Positions 15,410 to 24,059 of a DNA stretch of 61,091 bases are shown here, one piece after another (position 1 is the first letter of the stretch; each line of letters begins with the position of its first letter). The DNA is from JAGHAJ01 sp964559865 [NCBI: uncultured Synergistota bacterium] (GTDB lineage: Bacteria; Synergistota; JAGHAJ01). The translations under genes were made by a program, and so were the position numbers. Location: positions 1 through 61,091 of the forward strand of contig CAZLJD010000032.1 in the NCBI GenBank assembly GCA_964559865.1, read 5' to 3'. The notes below the pieces were generated by a model that was given only the letters and a program-made list of their open reading frames with translations, ran no database searches and was not told where the DNA came from.

Positions 15410-16303
15410 ATGAGTTTTGGGGAGTTTATGCAACAGCTTGTTAACGGTATCTCGCTTGGTAGCTTATATGCTTTGGTAGCCATAGGTTATACGATGGTAT
15501 ATGGTATATTGCGACTCATAAACTTTGCACATGGAGACATCATGATGCTTGGTGCATACTTTGCATTTTTTGGGTATGCAGTTTTTGTGCTCCCTTGGTG
15601 GTTATCATTCATAATAGCAATAGTCATTACATCCTTGGTTGGTGTGCTAATAGATAAAGTTGCATACAAACCAGTAAGGAAAGCACCAAGAATATCTGCA
15701 CTGATGACTGCTATAGGGGTATCTTTTTTCTTGGAAAACTTTGGTTTGGTTGTTTTTGGAGGGGTGCCGAGAGGGTTCCACAGACCTGAGATGTTTGGTA
15801 AACTCATTACTATCGGCGGTGTAAGGTTTGTGTCCTACAGTATATATATTCCTCTGTTTACTGCAATATTCCTAATGCTTCTTTTGTTCCTTGTTTATAA
15901 GACTAAAATAGGTATGGCTATGAGGGCAGTATCGAAGGATATGGAGACGACCAGGCTTATGGGTATAGATGTGGACTTTGTAATATCGGTCACGTTTGCA
16001 GTTGGCTCGGCATTAGCTGCTGCTGGTGGAATAATGTGGGCTATTAAGTTTCCTCAAATAAATCCTCTTATGGGAATAATGCCGGGTTTGAAGGCATTTA
16101 TAGCTGCAGTATTTGGGGGTATTGGAGATATAACAGGTGCTATGTTAGGAGGTTTTATACTCGGTGTCATAGAGATTATGACGGTAGCGTTCTTTCCAGA
16201 CTTTGCTGGCTATAGAGATGCCATAGCGTTCTCATTGCTTATAATAATACTACTGTTTAAGCCCACTGGATTAATGGGTGAAAAAATAGAGGAGAAGGTT
16301 TAG
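15410..16303 (+). CDS. livH: Branched-chain amino-acid ABC transporter permease LivH
   Basis: Inner-membrane permease with about eight hydrophobic helices. Family motifs are GISLGSLYALVAIGYTMVYG and LINFAHGDIMMLGAY near the N-terminus, and GGIGDITGAMLGGFILG near the end (the LivH EAA-like loop). Length 297 is standard. The start has a GGGGGCGG site upstream. It should pair with LivM and with the ATPases LivG and LivF. Confidence 0.95.
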   Translation: MSFGEFMQQLVNGISLGSLYALVAIGYTMVYGILRLINFAHGDIMMLGAYFAFFGYAVFVLPWWLSFIIAIVITSLVGVLIDKVAYKPVRKAPRISALMTAIGVSFFLENFGLVVFGGVPRGFHRPEMFGKLITIGGVRFVSYSIYIPLFTAIFLMLLLFLVYKTKIGMAMRAVSKDMETTRLMGIDVDFVISVTFAVGSALAAAGGIMWAIKFPQINPLMGIMPGLKAFIAAVFGGIGDITGAMLGGFILGVIEIMTVAFFPDFAGYRDAIAFSLLIIILLFKPTGLMGEKIEEKV

Positions 16304-16317
16304 GGGGTTTGAAATAG

Positions 16318-17355
16318 ATGAACAGGAAAACGAGATTTCTCCTTAATGTGCTTCTGGTTGCGGGTCTATTTTTTCTGCTGTACCTTGCGAAACACTACTT
16401 GAATTCTTATATGGTTAGAATAATAACGCTTGGTGGTGTTTACGTAGTGTTGGCAGTCTCTTATAACCTTGTTAATGGTATTACAGGACAGTTTTCCTTA
16501 GGTCCGAATGCATTTATGGCAGTTGGTGCGTATACTGCATCTTTGCTTACGCTTTCTGTAGCTTCTAAGCAGCAGATGTTTTTTATAGAACCTCTTATAT
16601 GGCCCTTTAATTCCGTACAGATTCACTTTTTCCCTGCAACACTCCTTGGCGGAGTAGCTGGTGGGTTGACAGCCTACCTTGTTGGGATCCCTTCATTTAG
16701 GCTGAGGGGTGACTATCTTGCGATAGTTACGCTTGGCTTTGGAGAGATAGTGAGGGTTATTGCGAATAATGTTATTTTCCTTACAAATGGTGCTCTGGGA
16801 CTCAAAGATATACCAAATTACACTAATATTTACTGGGCATGGGGGTGGGCTGTATTCACATTCTTTTTTGTGAGGAAGCTCACTGACTCCAGCTATGGTA
16901 GGGCGTTTAAAGCTATAAGGGAAGATGAGATAGCGGCAGAGGCTATGGGGATAAATCCGTTTAAGCATAAGATGTTGTCATTTGTTATCAGTGGTTTTTT
17001 TGCTGGCGTTGGTGGGGCTCTCTTAGCACATCTTATAACTACAATATCTCCAGTGTTATTTTCTTTCTTTATTACATTTAATTTGCTGATAATTATAGTC
17101 CTAGGAGGACTTGGTAGTTCTACTGGAGCTGCAATTGCAGCAGTACTTTTTGCGGTTATATCGGAGTTACTTAGAGCCATAGAATCCCCGATGAATCTGG
17201 GTTTTATCCATATTCCAGGAATTCCCGGAATGAGGATGGTTGTGTTTGCTATTTTGCTTGTAGTTTTTATGATATTCTGGCCTCGTGGGATTATGGGAAG
17301 GAAAGAGCTTACTTGGGACCTTTTTTTCAATAGAAAGAGGGGTGGCGTAAGTTGA
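16318..17355 (+). CDS. livM: Branched-chain amino-acid ABC transporter permease LivM
   Basis: Second permease of the Liv complex, with about nine hydrophobic segments. Motifs are NLVNGITGQFSLGPNAFMAVGAY, RLRGDYLAIVTLGFGEIVR (family-specific) and LGGLGSSTGAAIAAV in the coupling region. Length 345 is normal. Its TGA overlaps the TTG start of livG by four bases (TTGA), implying translational coupling. Confidence 0.95.
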   Translation: MNRKTRFLLNVLLVAGLFFLLYLAKHYLNSYMVRIITLGGVYVVLAVSYNLVNGITGQFSLGPNAFMAVGAYTASLLTLSVASKQQMFFIEPLIWPFNSVQIHFFPATLLGGVAGGLTAYLVGIPSFRLRGDYLAIVTLGFGEIVRVIANNVIFLTNGALGLKDIPNYTNIYWAWGWAVFTFFFVRKLTDSSYGRAFKAIREDEIAAEAMGINPFKHKMLSFVISGFFAGVGGALLAHLITTISPVLFSFFITFNLLIIIVLGGLGSSTGAAIAAVLFAVISELLRAIESPMNLGFIHIPGIPGMRMVVFAILLVVFMIFWPRGIMGRKELTWDLFFNRKRGGVS

Positions 17356-18140
17356 GTTCTACGGATGTAGTATTGAAATTGGACCATATCACGATGAGGT
17401 TTGGAGGAGTTGTGGCGGTATCAGACTTCGAGATGGAAATAAAAGAAGGAGAACTTGTTGGGCTTATAGGTCCGAATGGTGCAGGTAAGACGACCATATT
17501 TAACATGGTGACAGGTGTTTACACACCTACGGAGGGACGTATATACTTCTATGGTGAGGATATAACGGGTAGAAAGCCATATCAGATAACAGCTATGGGG
17601 ATAGCAAGGACATTCCAGAACATAAGGTTATTTAAGGACTTAAGTGTAATGGATAATGTCTTGGCTGCTTCACACTTTCGGCTAAATTCTAATATCTTTG
17701 CTGCTGCCTTTGGTTTTCCTTCTTATATAAGACAGGATGATGAAATGAAGGAAGAGGCTTTAAGGCTTCTTGATAGTGTGGGGCTTGTGGAGTATATGAA
17801 TTTTGTTGCTGGGGGTTTACCTTATGGACAGCAGAGGAGATTGGAGATAGCAAGGGCACTGGCTACTCATCCGAGGCTGTTGCTACTGGATGAACCAGCA
17901 GCGGGTATGAATCCTCACGAAACCGAAGAGTTAATGGGGTTTATACAAGGAATAAGAAAGAAGTTTAATGTTACGATCCTTTTGATAGAGCATGATATGA
18001 AGGTAGTAATGGGGATATGTGAGAGGATTAGGGTAATGGATCACGGTATAGCCATAGCAGAAGGAGAACCGAAGGATATACAAAACAATCCTCGTGTCAT
18101 AGAAGCATATCTTGGAAAGGAAGATGAGGAAGATGCTTAG
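17352..18140 (+). CDS. livG: Branched-chain amino-acid ABC transporter ATPase LivG
   Basis: ATPase of the Liv importer. Walker A GPNGAGKTT is preceded by GLI, the family insert IARTFQNIRLFKDLSV is present, the signature is PYGQQRRLEIARAL, and Walker B is LLLLDEPAAGMNP. The start is TTG within the TTGA overlap with livM. Length 262 is standard. Its end overlaps the start of livF. Confidence 0.95.
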   Translation: MSSTDVVLKLDHITMRFGGVVAVSDFEMEIKEGELVGLIGPNGAGKTTIFNMVTGVYTPTEGRIYFYGEDITGRKPYQITAMGIARTFQNIRLFKDLSVMDNVLAASHFRLNSNIFAAAFGFPSYIRQDDEMKEEALRLLDSVGLVEYMNFVAGGLPYGQQRRLEIARALATHPRLLLLDEPAAGMNPHETEELMGFIQGIRKKFNVTILLIEHDMKVVMGICERIRVMDHGIAIAEGEPKDIQNNPRVIEAYLGKEDEEDA

Positions 18141-18834
18141 GGTAGAGGATTTGCATGTTTATTATGGCGGGATCCACGCGCTGAAGGGTATATCTTTTGG
18201 GGTGGAGAGTGGAAGGATAGTTGCATTGATAGGTGCTAATGGTGCAGGTAAGAGCACTACACTGAGGACTATATCTGGACTTGTGGAAGGTAGTGGTTCT
18301 GTAAAGTTTATGGATGAGGAGATACTCGGACTTCCTGCTCACGAAATAGTTAGGAAAGGGATAGCAATGGTTCCTGAAGGTAGGAGGGTTTTTGTTAACC
18401 TTACAGTTTATGAGAACCTTATGATGGGGGCTTACAACAGGGAGGATAAGGAGGGTATAGAGAGAGATTTAGTGTGGGTGTATGAGCTTTTCCCGAGGTT
18501 GGAGGAGAGAAGTTGGCAGCTTGCGGGTTCCCTATCTGGGGGTGAACAACAGATGCTCGCTGTTGGGAGGGCTTTGATGACGAGGCCCAAGCTGTTGACG
18601 ATGGATGAGCCTTCTTTAGGATTAGCACCCAACCTCGTCAGGGAGATATTTCAGATAATAAAGAAGATAAGAGAAGAAGGTACCACTATACTCCTCATTG
18701 AGCAGAATGCAAAAGCGGCTTTGAAGATTGCAGATTATGGATATGTCCTTGAAACGGGCAGAATAGTCATGGAGGGTACAGGCCAGGAATTGCTTGAAAA
18801 TGAAGATGTAAGAAGGGCATATTTGGGGGAATAA
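18124..18834 (+). CDS. livF: Branched-chain amino-acid ABC transporter ATPase LivF
   Basis: Second Liv ATPase. Walker A is IGANGAGKSTTL, the family loop is MVPEGRRVFVNLTVYENL, the signature is LSGGEQQMLAVGRAL, and Walker B is LLTMDEPSLGLAP. Starts at 18112 (TTG), 18124 (ATG) and 18133 (ATG) are all possible and all overlap livG; 18133 would give the usual N-terminus MLRVEDLHVYYGG. Length is about 236. gpsA follows 6 bases after the stop. Confidence 0.94.
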   Translation: MRKMLRVEDLHVYYGGIHALKGISFGVESGRIVALIGANGAGKSTTLRTISGLVEGSGSVKFMDEEILGLPAHEIVRKGIAMVPEGRRVFVNLTVYENLMMGAYNREDKEGIERDLVWVYELFPRLEERSWQLAGSLSGGEQQMLAVGRALMTRPKLLTMDEPSLGLAPNLVREIFQIIKKIREEGTTILLIEQNAKAALKIADYGYVLETGRIVMEGTGQELLENEDVRRAYLGE

Positions 18835-18840
18835 GTAATC

Positions 18841-19851
18841 TTGGATATATTTGTTGTTGGTGCGGGGAGTTGGGGTACAGCTGTAGCAAACCTTCTCGCT
18901 ATGAAGGGCTATAAGGTAGCTTTGTGGTGTCGTAGGAAGGAACTAAAGGAGCTTTTGCTTGCCTATAGAGAAAATTTACCGTATCTTCCAGGTGTAAAGC
19001 TTTCTAGTTCTCTCCAGTTCGTTGATGACTTTGATGCAGTCGGAAGTGCGAGTATTATCGTGCTTGCAGTTCCTACACAGTTTTTGGCTTTTATTCTTGA
19101 TAAACTAAGCCCTTATACTTTCTCTAAGGATGTGATATTCGTCAGCCTCTCTAAGGGTATAGAGGTATCGAAAAATAGGAGAGCTTCCCAAATAATTAGA
19201 GATACCCTTTCTGTGCCTGTGGATAGTATTGTTGTGCTTTCTGGTCCGAGCCACGCAGAAGAAGTTGCAAGGACGATTCCCACAAGTGTGGTTGCTGCGT
19301 CCTTTAGAGATGATACTGCGAAAGTGGTGCAAAATGTATTTAGTACGGACTACTTTAGGGTGTACAGATCTGTGGATGTTGTCGGTGTAGAGGTAGGAGG
19401 TGCACTAAAGAACATAATAGCTATAGCTTCTGGAATACTTAAAGGGCTTGAGATGGGAGATAATACGGAGGCTGCACTAATTACGCGTGGACTTGTGGAG
19501 ATTACCAGATTTGGTGTAAAACTCGGGGCAGACCCTATTACGTTCTCTGGACTTTCTGGGCTTGGTGACCTGATTGTCACATGTACGAGCAAGCATAGTA
19601 GAAACAGATTTGTTGGCTACCAGATAGGGAAAGGAAATAGATTGAAAGATATCCTTGCTAATATGAGAATGGTAGCTGAGGGTATATCTACTACTGAGGC
19701 GGTTTATTGGTGGAGTAAGCAGTTAGGGGTTAGTATGCCTATAACTACAGAAGTTTACAGGGTTCTGTTTGAAGGCAAATCTCCTTTAGATGCTCTTAAA
19801 GACCTTATGAAGAGGCCACTGAAACCAGAAAGGTTTGACTGGAATGATTAG
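18841..19851 (+). CDS. gpsA: Glycerol-3-phosphate dehydrogenase [NAD(P)+]
   Basis: Makes sn-glycerol-3-phosphate from dihydroxyacetone phosphate for phospholipid synthesis. The N-terminal nucleotide-binding motif is VVGAGSWGTAVANLLA. SGPSHAEEVA, the catalytic Lys in GGALKNIIAIASGI, and GLSGLGDLIVTCTS are family motifs. TTG 18841 is the start, with a GGGGGA tract about 10 bases upstream. Length 336 is standard. It is followed in overlap by acpS, so two lipid genes are coupled. PlsY, a user of its product, lies at 40270-40875. Confidence 0.95.
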   Translation: MDIFVVGAGSWGTAVANLLAMKGYKVALWCRRKELKELLLAYRENLPYLPGVKLSSSLQFVDDFDAVGSASIIVLAVPTQFLAFILDKLSPYTFSKDVIFVSLSKGIEVSKNRRASQIIRDTLSVPVDSIVVLSGPSHAEEVARTIPTSVVAASFRDDTAKVVQNVFSTDYFRVYRSVDVVGVEVGGALKNIIAIASGILKGLEMGDNTEAALITRGLVEITRFGVKLGADPITFSGLSGLGDLIVTCTSKHSRNRFVGYQIGKGNRLKDILANMRMVAEGISTTEAVYWWSKQLGVSMPITTEVYRVLFEGKSPLDALKDLMKRPLKPERFDWND

Positions 19852-20194
19852 CGGCATCGGTATAGATATAGTGAAGATTAGTAGAATAGCTTCTGTGAGG
19901 GATATGAGTGCATTTTTGAAAAGGATATTTACAGACCCGGAGATAGAGTATATAATAGGTAGAAAGAAGTGGTCTATTCAAACAATTGCAGGCATGTTTG
20001 CTGCCAAAGAGGCTTTTTTTAAGGCTGAGAGTGGCATTGTTGGTTTTAGATGGAAGGATGTTGAAATAGTGCATGGAAGTGATGGAGCACCTACGATTAA
20101 GTATAAGGGTAAGTCTTCTGGGTGTTATCATCTTTCCATCTCCCATGATGGGGATTATGCAATAGCGGTAGTTGTTAAAGACGAAAAAGCATAA
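19844..20194 (+). CDS. acpS: Holo-[acyl-carrier-protein] synthase
   Basis: Transfers 4'-phosphopantetheine from CoA to acyl carrier protein. Motifs are GIGIDIVKISRI at the N-terminus with the Mg-binding Asp, FAAKEAFFKA in the middle, and HLSISHDGDYAIAVV near the end. ATG 19844 overlaps the gpsA stop by eight bases; TTG 19835 is an alternative. Length is about 116, normal for AcpS. Confidence 0.93.
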   Translation: MISGIGIDIVKISRIASVRDMSAFLKRIFTDPEIEYIIGRKKWSIQTIAGMFAAKEAFFKAESGIVGFRWKDVEIVHGSDGAPTIKYKGKSSGCYHLSISHDGDYAIAVVVKDEKA

Positions 20195-20213
20195 TATAAA
20201 AGGGGGTCAAAAG

Positions 20214-21413
20214 GTGAAAGTTTTAGTTGTTAATAGTGGGAGTTCATCTATCAAGTATCAACTGTTTGATATGAGAGATGAGAGTGTAATGGCGAGAGGG
20301 ATTGTGGAGAGGATTGGAATACCGGACTCAAGGTTGAATCATACTCCGTACGGTAGAGATAAGGTTGTTATACCTGCTGATATACCCAACCATAATGTGG
20401 GTATAAAGATGGTGATGGATGCGCTTACCCATCCTGAGTATGGTGTTATCAAAGACATGTCTGAAATAAAAGCTGTAGGGCATAGAGTTGTTCATGGAGG
20501 AGAGGAGTTTGCAGGTTCTGTTATTATCAATGACGATGTTATTGCTGCGATAGAGAGGTATGCAGATCTTGCACCTTTGCATAATCCTCCTAATCTGCTT
20601 GGTATAAAGGCTACAATGGCGTTGATGCCAGGAGTTCCTATGGTAGGTGTGTTTGACACTGCATTTCACCAGACGATGCCACCAAGGGCGTATGTTTATG
20701 GATTACCGTATGAATACTATGAAGAACACCGAATAAGAAGATATGGTTTTCATGGTACCTCTCACTACTATGTTGCGTATAGGTGTGCAGAGATACTTAA
20801 TAAGCCTATAGAAAACTTGAAGATAGTTACATGTCATTTGGGTAATGGTTCCAGTATTGCTGCTGTGGATGGTGGTAAGTCAGTTGATACAAGTCTTGGC
20901 TTTGGTACGGTTTGTGGTGTGATGATGGGTACAAGAGCTGGTGATATTGATCCTGCGATTTTGTTATACTTGATGGAGAAGTTTGGTATGGGTGAGAATG
21001 AGATAAAAACAATAATATATAAGAAGAGCGGGTTCTTGGGGGTTTCTGGCATAAGTAGTGATGTTCGAGATGTTGAGGAGGCGGCTGAAAAAGGAGACAA
21101 GAGAGCCGAATTAGCTCTTGAGATTTTTGCATATGGTATTAGGAAGTACATAGGTGCCTATGCCGCTGCCATGGGTGGGTTAGATGCTGTTGTTTTTACG
21201 GCTGGTATAGGAGAAAATAGCCCGGTAATCAGGAAGAAAGTGTGCGATGGGATGGAGTTTTTCGGCATAAAGTTGGATGATGATAGAAATGCTGTTAGGG
21301 GTAAAGAGGCTATAATTTCTGCTGAGGACTCTGTGACCAAAGTAGTAGTAGTACCTACGAATGAAGAGCTTGTTATAGCAAGGGATACCATGAAACTTGT
21401 TGGAGGAAGATAG
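20214..21413 (+). CDS. ackA: Acetate kinase
   Basis: Interconverts acetyl phosphate + ADP and acetate + ATP, the last ATP-yielding step of acetate fermentation. Motifs are VLVVNSGSSSIKYQL, GHRVVHGGE, FHGTSHYYV, TCHLGNGSSIAAV and GTRAGDIDPAI. GTG 20214 is chosen: it has an AGGGGGTC site upstream and gives a 399-residue protein, the usual length, while the frame upstream only adds an unrelated extension. No phosphotransacetylase gene is in the window. Confidence 0.96.
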   Translation: MKVLVVNSGSSSIKYQLFDMRDESVMARGIVERIGIPDSRLNHTPYGRDKVVIPADIPNHNVGIKMVMDALTHPEYGVIKDMSEIKAVGHRVVHGGEEFAGSVIINDDVIAAIERYADLAPLHNPPNLLGIKATMALMPGVPMVGVFDTAFHQTMPPRAYVYGLPYEYYEEHRIRRYGFHGTSHYYVAYRCAEILNKPIENLKIVTCHLGNGSSIAAVDGGKSVDTSLGFGTVCGVMMGTRAGDIDPAILLYLMEKFGMGENEIKTIIYKKSGFLGVSGISSDVRDVEEAAEKGDKRAELALEIFAYGIRKYIGAYAAAMGGLDAVVFTAGIGENSPVIRKKVCDGMEFFGIKLDDDRNAVRGKEAIISAEDSVTKVVVVPTNEELVIARDTMKLVGGR

Positions 21414-21415
21414 GT

Positions 21416-21946
21416 TTGAACATATTTCTTAAGGAGTTTGGTTCAAAGAAAGAGATAAGCGTGAAATTTGAGGAAGATTTTCAAGCTTTCGAATTTAGAG
21501 GAGATCTTGTAGAGTTTGCCGAGAAAGTACGGGTTGAGGGTAGGCTTCGGAAGCTGAAGAAGGGGTACCACTTAAGAAGCAGAGTGATTACTGCACTTGT
21601 TTTGACCTGCTCGCGGTGCCTTGACAGATTTGTGTTTAAGGTTGATGTGCCACTAAGTGTCATTTATACTGATAAGCTTCCACGAACCCAACCAAGAGAG
21701 AAGTGCATGGATGAGAAAGATGTTTCTTTATCTTATTATAATGGTGATGAGATACAGATAGACGATGATGTTATTGGAGTTATAGTTCTTTCTATTCCTA
21801 TGAAGCCACTTTGTAAAGAGGATTGTAAGGGTTTGTGTCCAGTGTGTGGTGCGAACTTGAACCGTGAGAAGTGTAATTGCGAGTTGGAGCAAATTGATCC
21901 GCGGCTGGAAAAGTTGAAGTTGCTATTGCAGAAGGAGGTGGTATAG
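21416..21946 (+). CDS. yceD: DUF177 / YceD family protein
   Basis: Small protein of the YceD family, almost always found just before rpmF and linked to 23S rRNA accumulation. The typical Cys motif CSRCLD and a C-terminal CKEDCKGLCPVCGANLN cluster, likely a zinc site, are visible. TTG 21416 has a GGAGGAAG site upstream. Length is 176. The stop overlaps the GTG of rpmF by one base. Confidence 0.88.
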   Translation: MNIFLKEFGSKKEISVKFEEDFQAFEFRGDLVEFAEKVRVEGRLRKLKKGYHLRSRVITALVLTCSRCLDRFVFKVDVPLSVIYTDKLPRTQPREKCMDEKDVSLSYYNGDEIQIDDDVIGVIVLSIPMKPLCKEDCKGLCPVCGANLNREKCNCELEQIDPRLEKLKLLLQKEVV

Positions 21947-22146
21947 TGGCGGTTCCAAAGGACAAAACATCGCATGCCAGAAGTGCTTCAAGGAGAGCTC
22001 AGTGGCTTAGAAGAATTGGGAAGCGAAATAACATTGTCTTGTGTCCTCACTGTGGAGAACCTATGCTTGCCTATCATGTGTGCCCGAGTTGTGGGTATTA
22101 CAATGGTAGGGAAGTTATAAAGGTTGAAGAGTCTGAGGAGGAGTAG
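21946..22146 (+). CDS. rpmF: 50S ribosomal protein L32
   Basis: L32 family protein of 66 residues: AVPKDKTSHARSASRRAQWLR at the N-terminus, then a zinc ribbon CPHCGEPM...HVCPSCGYYNGREV. All four zinc cysteines are present. GTG start. The plsX-fabH genes that often follow yceD-rpmF are absent; a PIN-like gene takes their place. Confidence 0.95.
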   Translation: MAVPKDKTSHARSASRRAQWLRRIGKRNNIVLCPHCGEPMLAYHVCPSCGYYNGREVIKVEESEEE

Positions 22147-22149
22147 TAG

Positions 22150-22989
22150 ATAATATTACTTTATCTTGACCAGAACTTTGTTAGCAATATAGCTAAGGCA
22201 AGATTGGGAAGGAAGGGTTATGATGTGTTTTTAGAGCTCTTCCTTGTGTTAGAAGACCTTCTTAAAAGTAAGAGGCTGGTGTGTCCGGCCTCTTACTTTC
22301 ATTTTGTGGAGACTGATGTGGACCTAAAGTTGGCAGAGGAGATAAGATGGGTGGTTGGTTATCTTTCTGAGGGGTTTTCTTTTTTGCATTGGAAGGAGGT
22401 TCTTAGAAGGCAGTTTGTTAATGGCTTCTACAGGTTTATCGGTATGAAGGAAAAGTACGAGGGTTATTACGAAGCGCTTGTTCACACGAACCATAGGTGG
22501 GATGAGATTTATCCTTCTGGTGAACAGAAGGAGTTAAAGGAAACAAAAAGGAGCTATGTTGTTGAGATGGAGAGATTGAAGTCTACTTCTACCAATTCAA
22601 CATTATATGATCTTGTGTCGCGGAATAAAGACACGATTGTAAATAAATATGCTGGTGAGCTCCTTAAAGGGTTGGAGGATAGCAGAGTTGCGAGCTACTT
22701 AAATTCTTTTGCTATCAGAAATGCTCCATTTGTAGACATATTTGCTTCTCTTGATGCCTGTTTTGTGCTGTATGACGGAAACAGACGCCCCCGTGGTAGT
22801 GACCAGATAGACCTTTTAATGACTGCTACTGTTCTCCCATATGTTGATATATTTGCCACTGACCGGTACATAAAAAATAACATTGTGATAAAGTTGCATT
22901 TTGATAGAAAGTATAATGTTGAGGTCTATTCTGGAAAAGTAGATGATGTTAAAGGGTTGATAAGAAGACTTTGTTCTATGTTCGAGTGA
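22150..22989 (+). CDS. PIN-like domain protein, probable AUA start
   Basis: The frame opens directly after an in-frame TAG (22147-22149) with ATA ATA, then LLYLDQNFVSNIAKARL. AGGAGG (22136-22141) lies 8 bases before the ATA at 22150. The Asp of YLDQN and the C-terminal RGSDQIDLLMTATVLPYVDIFATD block match the acidic active-site pattern of PIN-like nucleases. The first normal start, TTG 22204, would remove the first Asp. The predicted protein has 279 residues. It lies 3 bases after rpmF and overlaps the convergent HAD gene. RNA cleavage is likely for the fold; the target is unknown. Confidence 0.7.
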   Translation: MILLYLDQNFVSNIAKARLGRKGYDVFLELFLVLEDLLKSKRLVCPASYFHFVETDVDLKLAEEIRWVVGYLSEGFSFLHWKEVLRRQFVNGFYRFIGMKEKYEGYYEALVHTNHRWDEIYPSGEQKELKETKRSYVVEMERLKSTSTNSTLYDLVSRNKDTIVNKYAGELLKGLEDSRVASYLNSFAIRNAPFVDIFASLDACFVLYDGNRRPRGSDQIDLLMTATVLPYVDIFATDRYIKNNIVIKLHFDRKYNVEVYSGKVDDVKGLIRRLCSMFE

Positions 22990-23653
22990 TAATGTTTACG
23001 ATACTTTGTGTGTCTTCTAAGGAGGATACCACAATGTCTGCATCTTTCAGCATTTCTTCGCTGTAGCTCCCAGTTGCTACAGCTATAGTGTTGACACCAA
23101 CTTGCTTCCCTGCCATGACATCGTATATTGTATCACCAAAGAGAAATACATCTTGTGGCTGTATTTTTCCTATAATTTTGCTTGCTCTATCTATCGCTAT
23201 TTTCAGCATTGTAGCGCGTTGGGGTGCATCGCTGCCAAACCCTCCGACCTTAAAGTAGTGATATATGGATGCTTTGCGAAGTTTACCTTCTGCTATTTCT
23301 TGCAAGTTTCCTGTGACAAGTCCAAGTAGTAATCCCATTTTGTGTAAGGTTTCCAGAAGTGGTTTTACACCAGGTAACAGGTATATCTCCTCAGTTTTTA
23401 TGGCTCCCCTGAAAGAATTTACCATAGCTTCCATGCATTCTTTTATCTTTTCTTCTATGACTTTTTCCTTTAGCCCATGCTTTGAAAGGACTTCTTTTAT
23501 GATCTGCTGATCTGTTAGCCCATGATGGTTTATAGAATCTATGGAGGCACTTATCCCATAAACTTGCTTGAATCCAGAGGAAAATGCTATTTTGTGAGCC
23601 TGGGTGTTTCTTATCAATGTTCCGTCTATGTCAAACAGCACCAACTTTCCCAA
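22976..23653 (-). CDS. HAD-superfamily phosphatase (phosphoglycolate phosphatase-like)
   Basis: Haloacid-dehalogenase hydrolase. Motif I is LVLFDIDGTLIRN, motif II is LGLVTGN, a Lys lies in the cap-distal region, and motif IV is DVFLFGDTIYDVMAG. The helical cap is inserted after motif I, as in the Gph/PpaX group. TTG 23653 is chosen because AGGAGGG sits 8 bases upstream and the protein (225 residues) then begins one residue before the usual core. The frame stays open to GTG 23833, adding 60 residues of unknown nature. The substrate is not predictable. Confidence 0.85.
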   Translation of the reverse strand: MGKLVLFDIDGTLIRNTQAHKIAFSSGFKQVYGISASIDSINHHGLTDQQIIKEVLSKHGLKEKVIEEKIKECMEAMVNSFRGAIKTEEIYLLPGVKPLLETLHKMGLLLGLVTGNLQEIAEGKLRKASIYHYFKVGGFGSDAPQRATMLKIAIDRASKIIGKIQPQDVFLFGDTIYDVMAGKQVGVNTIAVATGSYSEEMLKDADIVVSSLEDTQSIVNIITRT

Positions 23654-23692
23654 TGTGTGGTCCCTCCTTTGGGTTTGTCCTGTAGCTTCTAC

Positions 23693-23701
23693 ATTATACC
23701 A
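23693..23701 (-). promoter_or_regulatory. Extended -10 promoter for the HAD gene
   Basis: On the minus strand, TGG precedes TATAAT (23698-23693), an extended -10 about 40 bases before TTG 23653. No good -35 is seen. Confidence 0.5.
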
Positions 23702-23853
23702 CATTACGTTCCCGAAGAGAAAATTGTGGATCCTAATCTTAAGAACATTGCTGCTTGTTTTGTAATATCCTGTGGGGATATTTGCCTCCTTTATTCTATC
23801 CCAGAACTGATAAATATCTTCATACCTATTCACCCTGGAGTAGAGCCTCCTTC

Positions 23854-23882
23854 TTGACTTTTGATAGTTTAAGCCTTATAAT
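23854..23882 (+). promoter_or_regulatory. ftsH promoter
   Basis: TTGACT (23854-23859), a 17-base spacer, then TATAAT (23877-23882). This is a near-perfect sigma-70 promoter with a leader of about 170 bases before ftsH. Confidence 0.75.
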
Positions 23883-24059
23883 TTAGCTTGGATCTCAATA
23901 GTGCGACAGGAGGTATAAACCAAAAGCACTTGATTAGACTTGTGCTATCCTCATCTATAACCCCAAGGCTCAAGAGCACTTTTCATCTTCCCAAGAGACT
24001 AAAAATGTGCTATTATTATATAGTTATGTTGTTTACTAAGTGGAAGGAGATGGTAGTAG

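Larger units (their letters stand above)
23654..24059. other. Divergent HAD / ftsH intergenic region
   Basis: This 406-base region between divergent genes holds two promoter signals (23693-23698 minus and 23854-23882 plus). The ~175-base ftsH leader contains two hairpins that share the same arm sequence: GCAC near 23929 with GTGC near 23942, and AGCACTTTT near 23975 with AAAATGTGCT near 24003. They could swap partners. I find no convincing gene; the 60-codon frame 23888-24070 has no family features. Confidence 0.5.

Noticed and set aside
22204-22989. TTG 22204 as the start of the PIN-like gene
   Set aside because: It lacks a good ribosome-binding site and would remove the LLYLDQN strand that carries the first active-site Asp.
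23522-23857. Plus-strand frame across the HAD start and upstream gap
   Set aside because: It covers the HAD N-terminus in antisense and lacks a ribosome-binding site and any family pattern.
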